Source of the DNA: Linnemannia hyalina
Taxonomy: Eukaryota > Mortierellomycota > Mortierellomycetes > Mortierellales > Mortierellaceae
DNA length: 64,000 nt
Assembly: GCA_019671135.1 (NCBI GenBank)
Contig: JAHRHY010000016.1
Location: forward strand, 1,298,501-1,362,500
Direction of reading: 5' to 3'
This document shows positions 24,902 to 35,385 of this stretch, in pieces. Below the pieces are notes generated by a model. That model did no database searches. It worked only from the letters and a program-made list of their open reading frames with translations, and was not told where the DNA came from. The position numbers and the translations under genes are program-made. Position 1 is the stretch's first letter. Every line of letters begins with the position of its first letter.

Positions 24902-25276
24902 CTAAGAACTTTTCCTATGGTCCTCATGACGATCTGCGACCTGGCTCTGAATATCATAATCATCAGCGCTGAACAGCTTGGTATCATACTTTGCACGTCC
25001 GAGGTTGACACATGCATCGCTGAACTCGAGTCGAAGTCTTGCCCAATGGAAAGCATCTCCGTTCCCAATGCATTGGAATGCTGGCGCCCTGCAAACCGGA
25101 CGGGAGCAGTCGTAGCCGGCATATTCGAGTAGCGAGTAATCGCAATCGATACCATGGACAATCACGCTGATCTGGCCCCCTCTGAACCAACAGGGCTGGA
25201 ACTCGACAGACACAGCGTCTGCCAGAAACCAGCTGGAGACACAATGTAGAAAGAAAAATAGAGAGCTAATATGCAT
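24902..25276 (-). CDS. Small secreted cysteine-containing protein
   Basis: A 124-aa frame begins MHISSLFFFLHCVSSWFLADA, a good signal peptide. The mature part has six Cys (in PCWF, DCDY, DCSRP, VCRAP, QCIGN and ACVNL). There is no membrane segment after the signal and no GPI signal. No family is recognised. Small secreted proteins of this kind are common in Mortierellomycota, but this one could be lineage-specific or partial. Confidence 0.5.
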   Translation of the reverse strand: MHISSLFFFLHCVSSWFLADAVSVEFQPCWFRGGQISVIVHGIDCDYSLLEYAGYDCSRPVCRAPAFQCIGNGDAFHWARLRLEFSDACVNLGRAKYDTKLFSADDYDIQSQVADRHEDHRKSS

Positions 25277-27057
25277 GGCTTGGATGAGGGCGAATGTCTA
25301 TTGAAATCAGAGTGAAATTCGATGCTGAGAGGAGCGAGTACAAACAAAGATGTCGGAGGGATGAAAAACAACAACGACACTCATGGTTCAAACGAACGCC
25401 GATCTATTGAAGAAGGCGGAGCGGCGACTTACATAAAGGGGAGGTGCTTGCAGTATGTGGTGTGGTTAGTCTTCGGCAAAAATTTTACTTTCCGAAAAAG
25501 AAAAGAGAATAGAACATCCACGTTTTTTACATGTATGAGTAACGTCGTACTCAGGCGCGGGATTCTGCCCCTTCTGCATATGTCATTACGAGTTCTTCAG
25601 TACTCCAGTACTACTCCAGTTAATTTCTGTTTTCACCCTCCGTTTTTTTTTTCACTGAGGAATGAGGGAGAGCATTTCGTTTGGACTTACATATACTTTT
25701 CTAATGTCGCTTCAGGCGTGTATAGAACTACTTGTGCTAAGCGAGCCAGACAACCAAGAGAACATAAGGCGATCGCTCCAAGCAGTGCTGTGCGCGCTTG
25801 TTTTTTTCATACTTGTGGACCATGTGGAATAGGCTAATATGCAAGGGTGTTCCCTTCATCACTGAAGATGATGTTCGCTGTTGCCCACACCGACACTGAA
25901 TTGGGAAGATAAGGCAACATCTACAACGTAATCACACAAAGTCATTCCGCTCTCTCGGAACTCGAATCCATGACTTTTTAGCCGAGATGAGATGAAGAAT
26001 GAAGAGGAACACAAATAAAAGAGATGGCTACCAAAACAGTGTGTCTGTTTGCTCCTTGTTTTGCCCACTTCCACAAACGCAGGATCATGTGCAAGAAACA
26101 TGAAACAATATCCCATTGGTTTGGGTGTGGCAGTAGCAAGAACACGCTTGACAAGCAAGATAGCGTTGTTTAAAAAAGGAGGGTGGAGTCAAAGCGCCTT
26201 TATTTCAGTCAGCTTGTGATGAGGAAGCGAAAATTTGTAGAGGTGGTGTGGTTGCTTCGCTTAATCCAGATGCCCCTGCTGGATGAAAAAAAACAAGAGT
26301 TGATCACCTCTGCTGCGGTTAGCTACCTCACGAAAATCGTCAAATTCGCTGATTGAAAGGGCAAAGTCTCTATCGAAAGTGCAAGCATGGGTGCACATGA
26401 GTGTGCTTAAGGTTCAACTGGCTAGGTATGGCTGGTAGGGGCTGATACAATCTTCCTTGTAGACATGGCAAACATTTTCGTCGCTGGACAGGTAGGCGTC
26501 CGCGTTGAACATGGGAATTCTGCATTCGGTGTTGCCGATACCAACTCCCGTTCAGTTCTCACTGACACCACGGAAATGAAAATTGTTCTCCATTATGGCA
26601 TCTGCCATACTCAGGCTGAAGATCACCACCACAGCAATGCCGAGGAAGGACTATCCACGGAAAACTGTGCTTGGTTATCTTTGAGCTTCAAGGTTAGCGA
26701 AGAAAAACATAGAAATATAGAATGGCATGCTCTGTGCCAGATGAGTGGACAAGAGTGGGTGATAATAGGGCGATGCTTTAGAAGAGCAAACGCTGGATGC
26801 TTCCTACGCGTGAGAATGTTTCTTACTGATGAGCTTGTGATATTGGTTGGATAAGAAGAGATGACGGACTTGAGGTGGAGAGGAGTGCTCGCTTGAGTTG
26901 GATGTGAGTAACTCGTGTCCTGGGTGGCCTCTTTTGCGCGCGAGACGAAGAACAACAAAGACTTGATTCATCCTTTTACTTGAAAGCAGAGTCCTGCTAA
27001 AATACGACTGCAGCAAACAAACCAATTGGGCTCATCCAGCCCTGCCCGCTGGTTGCT
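25277..27057. other. Intergenic region, no gene seen
   Basis: About 1.8 kb. Frames up to 171 codons (25322-25837) lack domains, signal peptides that make sense, or supporting introns. This is the left border of the repeat-rich accessory block. Confidence 0.4.
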
Positions 27058-27110
27058 TTATCCCTTCGTCTGTTTTCGACCACAAAAAGTGGTCGAAATT
27101 TATCCCTTCG
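27058..27110. repeat. Perfect 10-bp hairpin between two TTATCCCTTCG repeats
   Basis: TTTCGACCAC at 27074-27083 and its exact complement GTGGTCGAAA at 27089-27098 form a stem with an AAAAA loop. TTATCCCTTCG occurs directly before (27058-27068) and after (27100-27110) as a direct repeat. The second copy leads into dispersed repeat R2. It looks like a mobile-element end or a nested miniature element. Confidence 0.6.
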
Positions 27111-27325
27111 ATTTATTCCGGTTGCTGTTATTTAATATTTTCTGGAACAGTTCTCCGATCCAGATTTTTACAAGGAATTACTACGAGCAGGGTCTTCTCT
27201 CCATATTTACAAAAACAACACCTTAGAGAGCACCCACTCATTCACATAAAAAAAAGAGGAACCACCACGAGAGGAACTCCCATATCAACTTATCTTCCCA
27301 TCACCTCACTTTTCCCTCACTTTTG
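27103..27325 (+). repeat. Dispersed repeat copy R2 (matches 8591-8790)
   Basis: Second copy of the repeat described at 8591-8790, same orientation, beginning with ATCCCTTCGAT and carrying an extra ~20 bp near its start. The strongest shared block is TCTTCTCTCCATATTTAC followed by GAGAGCACCCACTCA. No coding potential. Confidence 0.7.
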
Positions 27326-27547
27326 AACGTCAGCGAGATGGACAGGCAGAACAATCCGAGCCTTCATAAAAGATAATGTTGTCAAAAACCTCCGACAATG
27401 TAAGGGATACTTGCATAGCACGAAAACACCATGAAAATGAGAAACCAGACCGAGATCGTCATCGATATCTACTTTTTTCCCATTCCTTCATGATTCGCAT
27501 TAAGTGAAGCTGATATCGTATGTGCAGTGCATTAAAGTTTAAAAAGC

Positions 27548-27639
27548 CATAGCGACGTTGTTTTTTGATCCTTCGATGTCGACTCTTCCTATCATACTGA
27601 AGTAGAATTCAGTAAGCGTTGGATTGTCTACCCACTAAT

Positions 27640-27689
<50 letters not shown>

Positions 27690-28090
27690 CACTGATGAAA
27701 TGTTGTTGCAATAGTAATTGAACTTCGTACGAGAGGAACCGTTCATTCGGATAATGGGTATTTGGGTCTGCCTGAGCAGGCAATGGCCCCAAGCTATCAT
27801 CCATTGGGTTATGGCTGAACGCCTCTAAGTCAGAACCCGTGCTAGAACGCGACGATTACCGCCTTTTTCCGATTTTTAGTCGAATACGAATAGGCCCTCG
27901 GGTCCAAGATCATACTACGCGGGGTTGTGTTGCAGAGCGGAAAGGCTTTGTGATGTTCCTGCTAATGTTAATCTCAAATATCGAAAGAGATAAATCCATT
28001 GCAGACGACTTTTATTGAACGGGGTGTTGTAAGCAGTGGAGTAGCCTTGTTGCTACGATCTACTAAGATTAAGCCCACTGTTCTATATAT
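27548..28090 (+). rRNA. 28S rRNA 3'-end fragment, copy A (non-functional)
   Basis: This stretch is recognisable 28S rRNA from the sarcin/ricin-proximal region to the natural 3' end. Diagnostic blocks are CATAGCGACGTTG, GGGAACGTGAGCTGGGTTTAG, GTACGAGAGGAACCGTTCATT, GGCTGAACGCCTCTAAGTCAG, and near the end ATCCATTGCAGACGACTT and AGTAGCCTTGTTGCTACGATC. Only the last ~540 nt of the ~3.3-kb molecule are present, with no upstream LSU sequence, so it is a dispersed fragment. The interior differs from textbook fungal LSU at many sites, and copy B shares those differences. Confidence 0.9.
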
Positions 28091-28776
28091 TTGTTCGCAA
28101 GAACAACATCTTTCTTTTTTTTTCTTTCACTCGCGCGGCGTGCTTAAGGAGTGGAGTGCATGAGTTGTTATATTCCAGTAAGGACGTCATGCTGGTGTGT
28201 AGATTGTGATGGAGATTTTTCAAGAGATTGCAATGGGGAGAGAGTGTAATAGACCCTTCAGGTTCGATTTCCAGTGCTCTTGGTAACCATGAAACCGTAC
28301 TAGTAAGTAGCCATGCTCTCGTGCCAGTAAACAAGCACCTTCTGGTAGCAAGCAAGCACCCTCCAGTGCCAAGTAACCATAACACCTATGGTAAATTTAC
28401 TGTCACATTTCGCACAATCTTTTTCGATTATTAACTATACTGTACATGCTGGCCGTGACATCTGGCTATCATTTGATCACCTTCACTTCACCTCACTCGC
28501 CTTGTCTTCGTCGCTCTCAATGTCCGTCTCCTGGGTACCCTTTGGCTTCATCGCTTTTCTTTCTTGCCTCAGAAGCACGCGCCTCTTCTTTCATCGAAAC
28601 ATCGTCATCGAGTATCATGGGCTCAAAGTGGTAGGTTCCGCGTCTTCAGTCCTTCTTCGGAAAGAGTGGTTGTGGTCCCTCCTTCAAGCGTGTCAGGGTA
28701 TGTTTGACAGCAGCCTTCGCTGCAAGAAGCGGAGGCGTGAGAGCTACTAAGTCTCCAAAGTAGTAGCGCGACAGGA
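28091..28776. other. Spacer, no gene seen
   Basis: About 690 bp between the 28S fragment and the decayed PD-(D/E)xK gene. The frame at 28388-28750 has no recognisable content. Confidence 0.4.
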
Positions 28777-30590
28777 TCAGACCAAGGATCCTAGGTGCGT
28801 TGGCATGTAGAGAGCCTCATAGGGCAGTGTCATAGCATATATTTCCACCCGATGCCGTTGAACAAGAATGCCGATTACAGGCCCGTCAACGCCGTAGTCA
28901 AGCAGGCTATCCAAAGCTCGCCTCATTTGGATGAATAGCTTGACTTGATCACGTTGACATTCGTGCTCGCTTGCATTTAGCTTCTTGATTTCGCCGACAA
29001 GGACTGCATGCCCCGGTGAAGTTGTGGTGCAGAGCATGACATCTGGATAGGGTCGCTCACCAGTGTCCCGGCCGCCTGTCTTCAACGCATCCTTACTCCT
29101 ATTTTAGGTTAGAAACAGATGTTCAGCTCTTGTCGGCACAAAGGAGGGGACCTGCGACTTCAATGTAATTAGTAAAGAAGAGAAATAAATAAATAGAAGT
29201 ATGAAAAGTGCGCTTACCAACATAATTGGGTGTCCTCAAATTGTCCGAAAATGGCATTGACGAACGGCTTGCAGAATCGTTCGGTGAAGGAATCCTCATG
29301 ATCGCAGACCAAAAGCGCGTCGGCCCACAGTGCAGTCGTCACCATCAGGTTCTGAGCAGTTAGAACGATGGGCGACATGCAGGCGTCGCGTTCGTGTGTC
29401 ACCCCGTGCAGTTATTTTAGGGCCTCGGCTCGCTCTTGCATCGAGCACATCACGGCAATGTCCATGATAAGGGTCATGTCGGCCTGCTCGAGAGTGCACT
29501 CCCATCGAGCCTTCTCACTCGCTCGCAAATCTCGTGGAAACTCAGCGTGAAAAATGAAATTCAATGCGAGGATGTTGTCCACCTGTGGGTCCTGCAGAAA
29601 GGACTCGTCCTCGACCTGCTTATGGCGGTAGGTCATCAGCTTCTGCGAGATACAGACGTTGCCCTTGTAATAAAGGGACTTACGCGACAGCTTGGAAGAC
29701 AAGGTCCCTGGGCCTACGAGTCGACTGAGGGTCACGGGCGCATCATCTTCTTCTGTGCTCCTATCCGACAGGTCGTCTGTGTTGAAGGTGGGGTCGGTCG
29801 AGGAGCTGGTGGACTCTGTACCCTTGAAGCCTAAAAACAACGAGACGAGACAACCACGCAGAGTTGAAAGAGAACCCAAACTAATTAGCACAATCTCTGA
29901 CAAGTCTCAATTACATCCCAAACATACCTTGTGCAGTGCCTTTGTCCTTCGTCTCGTCTGATCCTGCTGCCCATGAGCTAGCGAGATCGACGCGTTATGG
30001 CGCTGCGTCCTGCCTATAATTTCGATTATCGAGGATTAACATGTCTGGTCACACCTTTATAGATAGATCTTTGCCTTCGATCGTCGAAACCATGAGCTTT
30101 GGGGGGAAGGTATCCTACTGTTCAGGATCCTTGTTCGCTTGCTGTAGTACCCGTAAGTGTTCTCCAGCTGGTTGACCACATGCTCACGCAGGGCGGTAAT
30201 CTGGCGCTTGTTGTTTGCCCTCGCCTTGGCCTCCAGCTCATCATTCATGACACTGCTCCAGAACCTGTCGGTCTCTGCCTTTACCTTCCACTCCTGATTC
30301 AGCCGTGTGTGCTGATCAGCAACGCGCTGAATCGTCGTGCCTTCGATGATTGGCAAGATTGTTCCCATCCATAGGTTTTGGTGGTACTGTTTCTGAGTAT
30401 ATGACGCGTCGCAATGTTTGAAGTAGGCGATGTGGTTGATCTCTGCGGGTTTCAGTCCTTTGAAGTAGTCGGAATGGGGAACATCTTCAATGACCTGCAA
30501 CCATGGAATGTTTGTAGGCTTCCTTCCAACTCTGGGTGAGGAATGCCATGGTGCTATGTGTGCGAGGTGGAATGAATACAAATGTGCCAA
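28777..30590 (-). pseudogene. Decayed gene with a PD-(D/E)xK nuclease-like C-terminus
   Basis: Exon-like blocks run 30590 to about 30060, to 29928, 29830-29218 and 29098-28777, with good GT-AG borders between the last three. The block 29830-29218 has an in-frame TAA at 29412-29414 with clear coding on both sides (MCSMQERAEALK, then LHGVTHERDAC). The end of the first block also meets a stop before a usable donor. The last exon has YPDVMLCTTTSPGHAVLVGEIKKL, a D-x(n)-ExK arrangement as in PD-(D/E)xK nucleases, then two helical/beta blocks (QMRRALDSLLDYGVDG). It starts 15 bp outside the left inverted repeat of the Fanzor-carrying element. It could be an old mobile or effector-type gene; no function is claimed. 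Confidence 0.55.
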
Positions 30591-30604
30591 TGTGGGCGAG
30601 AAGG

Positions 30605-30632
30605 CAGGACAATGGGCGCGAGAATTACGTCA
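30605..30632 (+). repeat. Left terminal inverted repeat of the Fanzor-carrying element
   Basis: 28 bp matching 27/28 to the complement of 38226-38253. Its inner edge runs into a palindrome at about 30627-30644 (TACGTCACCGATGACGTA, 7-bp stem). The Fanzor stop codon lies 191 bp further in. Confidence 0.8.
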
Positions 30633-30822
30633 CCGATGACGTAGACATGTACCCATTTTGGATATAACTGATTACTATTCCGTGATTGGTAATAATGATT
30701 TTCCTAATATGGGATCATTCAACAGAGATCATTGAAGCATCGCGTAGTCTTATCCCTTCGACCGTTGCCAGTCACAAGGATAACTTGGTAAGACCTGTTC
30801 GGGGTCTTTACAATTATGAAGG
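30633..30822 (-). ncRNA. Candidate Fanzor guide-RNA (omega/fRNA) region
   Basis: In characterised Fanzor and TnpB loci the guide RNA is encoded at the 3' end of the gene and runs to the element end, with the guide lying in flanking DNA (established knowledge). Here that interval is only ~190 bp. It contains a hairpin AAGACC/GGTCTT right after the stop codon (30790-30808), the subterminal repeat (30749-30766), and the TACGTCA/TGACGTA palindrome next to the terminal repeat. The predicted guide would be the first bases beyond 30605 on the minus strand. No transcript evidence is available. Confidence 0.4.
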
Positions 30823-33397
30823 TTAAACGCTGGGCCGAAGGAGAGAGATCGGTCGAGACTGATCGAAGAGCCATTGCTCAGCGATTAGTGCAATGTTGTG
30901 AGCTCCAACCGAGTCCCTGTTGATCCATCGACCACAGGCGAGGCAGACACAAGATCTTGAAGTCGGCTTTGCCATCCTGGAGGTCTCTCCTCGGGCAGTG
31001 CAAGCTGGGCAAACGGTCGAGGACAGGTATTCATCAACCAAAACGACAAGGTGGCCATGTGCTCGCGCCTACGTTAGATAGAAGATTGACGGTTATTGAA
31101 CGGTCCCATAGCATAACGTTGACAATTGAGCAAGTAAATAATTGTTTGTCGCGGCATAATGACGGTACCTTCTTGGCAAAATGACTCTGCAATGTCTCAT
31201 GCTTGGAAGCCAAGTTTATCCCCGTTCGAAACTTGCCGTTGCCAATAGCAATAAGACACGGCTCCGGTCCACAAAGGCGTAGGATTGCAGCCACAGCCAT
31301 ATCCAGTTCGGCACGAACGGCTTTCTTCTCCTCCCAGGCGGCTTTTTTCATGTGTAGTGAGCCTTCAAACTCCCGAAGCAAGGGCTCCGTAGACACTCTA
31401 ACACGAACAGCATCCTCGAAATCCTCCACGGTTACTTGGCCTTTTGGGGGCAAGCAGCTTTCGATCTCCTGAATGGACTGTACGTCTGTCCTGGCTCCCT
31501 TTGGATCGACACCCCTCGCCCAAATTCCTCCATCGATACTCTCGCCCGGCACCACTCGAAGCTTCCTGTTTTTGACTCTCTCTCTTTCGGATCGAGCTGC
31601 AGTGGTGGGAGAGTATAAAGCTGCTCGACGTATCATTAGGTTGGTCACAGGTGGATCCCCAGGGTCTGGTGCTCCATTCCACTCACGTTCGTGCTCGATC
31701 AGACATAAAGCCGCCGTCACCAACTCCCCAGGGTCCCACCCGCGACACTTTGGTATTTTCCCCTGGAATATCCTGGCGATAGCGTCCTCGTCAGGTAATA
31801 CTTTTTCGATACGCATGACTGGGTCCAGGGCTCCATGTGGCTCGTGTTTGGTGTCGTAGGCGAGGACCTGCAGCTCCAAGCCGTTACTTCGAATCATATT
31901 GTTCAAAGCATAGCGTGATTTTGTACAGGGGTTGGCGGGAAACTCTGGCGGTGATTGCGTACATGGTACTCCTTCATCCCGACAGTTCGCAGCAACTCGA
32001 AGGTAGGCCAGCTTCCTGTTACAGTAGTCCTGCAATGACCGATAACCAAACCTAGAAGGATCACCTTCCGCAAGTTCTGCCATTCTTGTCGTCCGTTTTG
32101 CGTAGGGTGTCCGTCTCAGGTCTGGTCCTCCGTCGTTGTCGTGGCCAACGGGTCTTCTTCGCCCATAGAAAAGCGTCTCAAGCACTTTTCCATAGTCCGA
32201 ATCAACACAATCCGACGCCTCCGCGCGACTCAAAATCGTCTCCACGATCGTCTTGGCTGGATTGTTCCTCGCAGTTCCTCCCCATAGAATTCTCCACACT
32301 GCTCGCTCCGGTATCATCACAAACGCATCCCGAAGCTTCGGCTGAGGACAGAACACAGGTCGCTTCTCTGCAGGTAGCGAGAGTAAGTGGTCCCACCAAT
32401 CCCTGAGAAAGCCCGCCTTGAACTTGTAGCATCCGTCGTCGTCGGCCGCATATTCGTCTGATCCCAGGGGCGCAGTCGTTGGAGATTCGTCTAGAGCGTC
32501 GTTGTCCTGCTGTCGTTGGGCTTCAGGAGGCACGTCTCCGTCAACGAGAGGTATGATGTCTTTGCTCCATCCCAGTTTTACCATCTACACAAATGCGCGG
32601 GTAAGACATTGTTAGAGTACGAAAAACACTTTGACATCGCATCAAACATAACTCAAACAAGAAAGAAATAAATACCTTTCCGGTGACAGTAGACTGAAGT
32701 GTGTGTGGAGGCATACCATCGTGGCAAGTCCAAACTCCATCTGCATGTCGCCCAGGGGGATGTCGGTAGTGTTAATGGGCGAAAAGTGGGGAATGATCGT
32801 CTTGTATCGGGCATAGACCCTCTGTGCGAGCTCTCGAGCACGGATGGACTCGGACTTCTTGCACTTTTTCTCAACAATCTTTCCATTCAAGGCCAACGAC
32901 ATTAATCCACGGATGAACATCTGACCGGAAGCCTTGTTCATCACCAGGTCCAGCAGATCGACATTCGTCTCCCCTGAGGCTCCTTGCGGGCTAAACGCTG
33001 TTGTGACTTCTTCCAGTAAAAACAGCTGTATCATCCTGAACACGTGGGGACGAGCTTCATTGATCAGGCTCGTGGCCTTCTCCAGGCGGCTCGCAATGGT
33101 GTCGACTTGGTCATCAGAGATCCCGAGGGGTCGAAGGCTACGGCGCAGGCATCCTTTCAAGGAACCAACTGTCTGGGTTATCGTCGGAAAAGCAAACTTG
33201 AAAGCGTCCTTGAGTTTTGGTGCTGTTGGGGTTGCATCGATGTCGCGTGGTCTCGCGAGTTTTTTCTTGGATGACGCCTTCCGTCTTTTGTTCTTCGACG
33301 AGTGGTCTGTCGACGATGACGAGGATGCTGAAGGCGAATCTTCAACAGCCTTGGGCTGCTTGTCGACGGGTCGCTTTTTTGGTTGTGACGGGGACAT
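30823..33397 (-). CDS. Fanzor1-like RNA-guided nuclease homologue (TnpB family)
   Basis: Exons on the minus strand: 33494-32676 (Met at 33397 if a separate gene), one starting near 32584 or 32564 and ending 31169, and 31068-30823; about 785 aa. A basic N-terminus (KNKRRKASSKKK) looks like a nuclear localisation signal. A helical region follows, then RuvC-I in GWDPGELVTAALC, the family box IAIGNGKFRTG, RuvC-II in VLVDEYLSS, a zinc finger with VCPAC and CLAC, and RuvC-III in INRDSVGAHNI. The putative catalytic Asp, Glu and Asp are all present, with 39 residues between Glu and the last Asp. The join between the first two exons is unresolved. The best acceptor (32586-32585) shifts the frame, while a weaker one (32566-32565) restores it, so a frameshift is possible. 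Fanzors are RNA-guided DNA endonucleases associated with eukaryotic transposons. Confidence 0.82.
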
Positions 33398-33580
33398 TGT
33401 CGACAGTTGATTATCAGAAACAGGGGTGGCTGTCGACGGATCACTGACCCTGTGGGGAGAGTACCGAACCTGATTGTCAGTGCGAGACTTGAACCTAATT
33501 AACCACAAAAAATAATAATTAGAGAGACTTAAACATTTCCATAACTTGTGCAAACCCGGAGACGTCAATGTGAGATTGTC

Positions 33581-35207
33581 TTACCTGGATTTCTTCCATT
33601 TTTTACGTTTCCTGTTCCTTTTCGCTGCCTCCCGGCGAGCTCGCTGCGTTTTCGCTGTCCTGGTCCGATTTACATTCTTTTTGGGAGCTGGCCTCTTGTC
33701 CTCCATCGGTGGTGTGAATCCCATTGCCGCACGTGCCTGAACCTCTGCAACCTTCTGGTACTCAAGATCGAGCAGGGCCCTCATGACAATCTCGTGCGCA
33801 TTACAGCCTCGCTGCCCTCCCTGCTCAATCGATGTGTGCTGTTGACTGGTAAAGGGCTGGGGGTGTGGGCTCTGATCAACGGAGGATACGGCATCTTCCT
33901 GGACGCCCACAAAGGCAGATAAAGCATGGTCGAAGTCTTCAACCGTAGCCGATAGCTGCGAGTCGATTCGTTTTCGTTTCTTCCGAGGGACTCTCTCGGA
34001 AAGAAGCTGGTGTCGCACTCGAACGAGAAACTCGTGGACGTACCAACGAAACGATTCGACGTCAGAGCCGGGTAGCTCCATTTCCCGAATAATCTCGCAG
34101 TTCTTCTTGATCCCGAAATATGGCACCCCTCGAGTGTAGTCGTTGCCCGTCACAACAGCCGCGAGTAGTAAATGCCGCTCCGAAGGCAAATCGAGGACCT
34201 CCAAAATCGCATCCTTTTCGAAAAGAGTGAGCTCTCTTGACTTGCCGATCGGATACAACACTCTCGGCACAGCCCCGAAACAAATCAAGTCCGAATCACC
34301 GGAGACAACAATGATGTCCTGGGGATTTGGAGACTGGGCACAAAGCTTGGCAATGCAAGTATCCGACTGAAAGCGGCAAAGGCATACATGGCAGTCGTAC
34401 TTTTTGATCAACTCCGCTATAACTTCTCCTTGAATTACGGTTGTTGGCTTGTAGAGATTCCTGCACCGTTTGTAAGCAGCCTTTCGACGAGATCCACCCA
34501 CCACACGTGCTTGTTCGATTGCTTGGTGAAGTGCGTCGGTGCCCTTACGCAGCTTGTCGTCGCGAGCTCGGTGCTCCGCCTGTTTCTGAATGGATGGCTC
34601 TCCATCGAAGTGAAGGGTGACAGATTCGTCTTCGGGAGTACAGAACTGAGAAAGCTTCCTGTACAGTTCATCTGCAATGTGACCGAAGAACTATTTCAAG
34701 CAAACGACGACATAGCAAATGATAATTAACTAATCAAGTAAATAATCACCAGTGGACCCATGCTAAATCCTGCATTCAGTCCTCAAGAAGATTCATTACC
34801 ATAACTCTCTGTTGGTCCGTGCCATCCTGTAACATCCCATCTTTGTCAACGACGACAGAGTCGGGGCTGTTGGGTCCACTCGTCACCATAGCAAGCTTAT
34901 CTTTGAGACCAAAGAGCATGTTCGCACGTCTCAGAAGGTCCGCCTGGGCATCGTTCGGGTCTGGGGAGGCCGAGTCTGTCGACTCGGGTCGCTCTGGCGC
35001 ATCCTCCATCTGTGGCATGTGCAGGTTAGCGGGCTCGGTGTCGCGCGTCAGCGTGGTCGTGTATTTTTGTACGACAGAGTAGGCTCGCGCCTTCATCAAC
35101 CCGTAGTAGGTACCGTTCATGTCGACGTGAAATTCTTTGCCGTTCATTTTCGCCGGCGCAATGCCCGTCGCGTTCTTTATCTCTCCTGGGAGTCCGTTGA
35201 CGCCCAT
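33581..35207 (-). CDS. XPG/FEN1-like structure-specific nuclease
   Basis: Exons 35207-34800 and 34690-33581 give 504 aa. The start MGVNGLPGEI matches the MGxxGL opening of FEN1/XPG proteins. Acidic metal-ligand positions fit the family: Asp29 (HVDMNGTYY), Asp165 (LHFDGEPS), Asp268 and Asp270 (VSGDSDLICFG) and Asp320 (TGNDYTRG). The Glu-x-Glu pair of FEN1 is replaced by Gln244-x-Asp246 (RFQSDTC). The helix-two-turn-helix-like segment VPYFGIKKNCEIIREM is shortened. An acidic, low-complexity insert lies at residues ~55-130 and the C-terminus is very basic. The stop TAA overlaps a perfect splice donor (AG|GTAAGA at 33585/33584) that joins in frame to the first Fanzor exon at 33494. The protein may therefore also be made as an N-terminal part of a fusion. 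Confidence 0.8.
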
Positions 35208-35341
35208 GACTGACTGTAAAGGAAAGAATGAAGAAAAGCTCATCAGAAGATGGAAACAAACACCACATTGGGCGGACAATGTCGGCGGATTTGAAACGTG
35301 ATAATACCTTAATGAAGCAGGGGCGTGAGCCGTGCGGATGT

Positions 35342-35344
<3 letters not shown>

Positions 35345-35383
<39 letters not shown>
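35345..35383. repeat. (GT)n microsatellite upstream of the XPG-like gene
   Basis: Almost uninterrupted GT dinucleotides, followed by a G-rich stretch, about 140-180 bp upstream of the start codon at 35207. It sits in the presumed promoter; any role is unknown. Confidence 0.9.

Positions 35384-35385
<2 letters not shown>

Noticed and set aside
25322..25837. 171-codon plus-strand frame
   Set aside because: No domain, signal or conserved-looking composition; it overlaps no splice structure and looks like chance.
25930..26010. tRNA-like B-box (CTCGAATCC)
   Set aside because: No matching A-box, anticodon arm or acceptor stem could be drawn around it.
27548..28090. Functional rRNA gene
   Set aside because: Only the last ~540 nt of 28S are present, with no 18S, 5.8S, ITS or upstream 28S, and there are substitutions in conserved helices.
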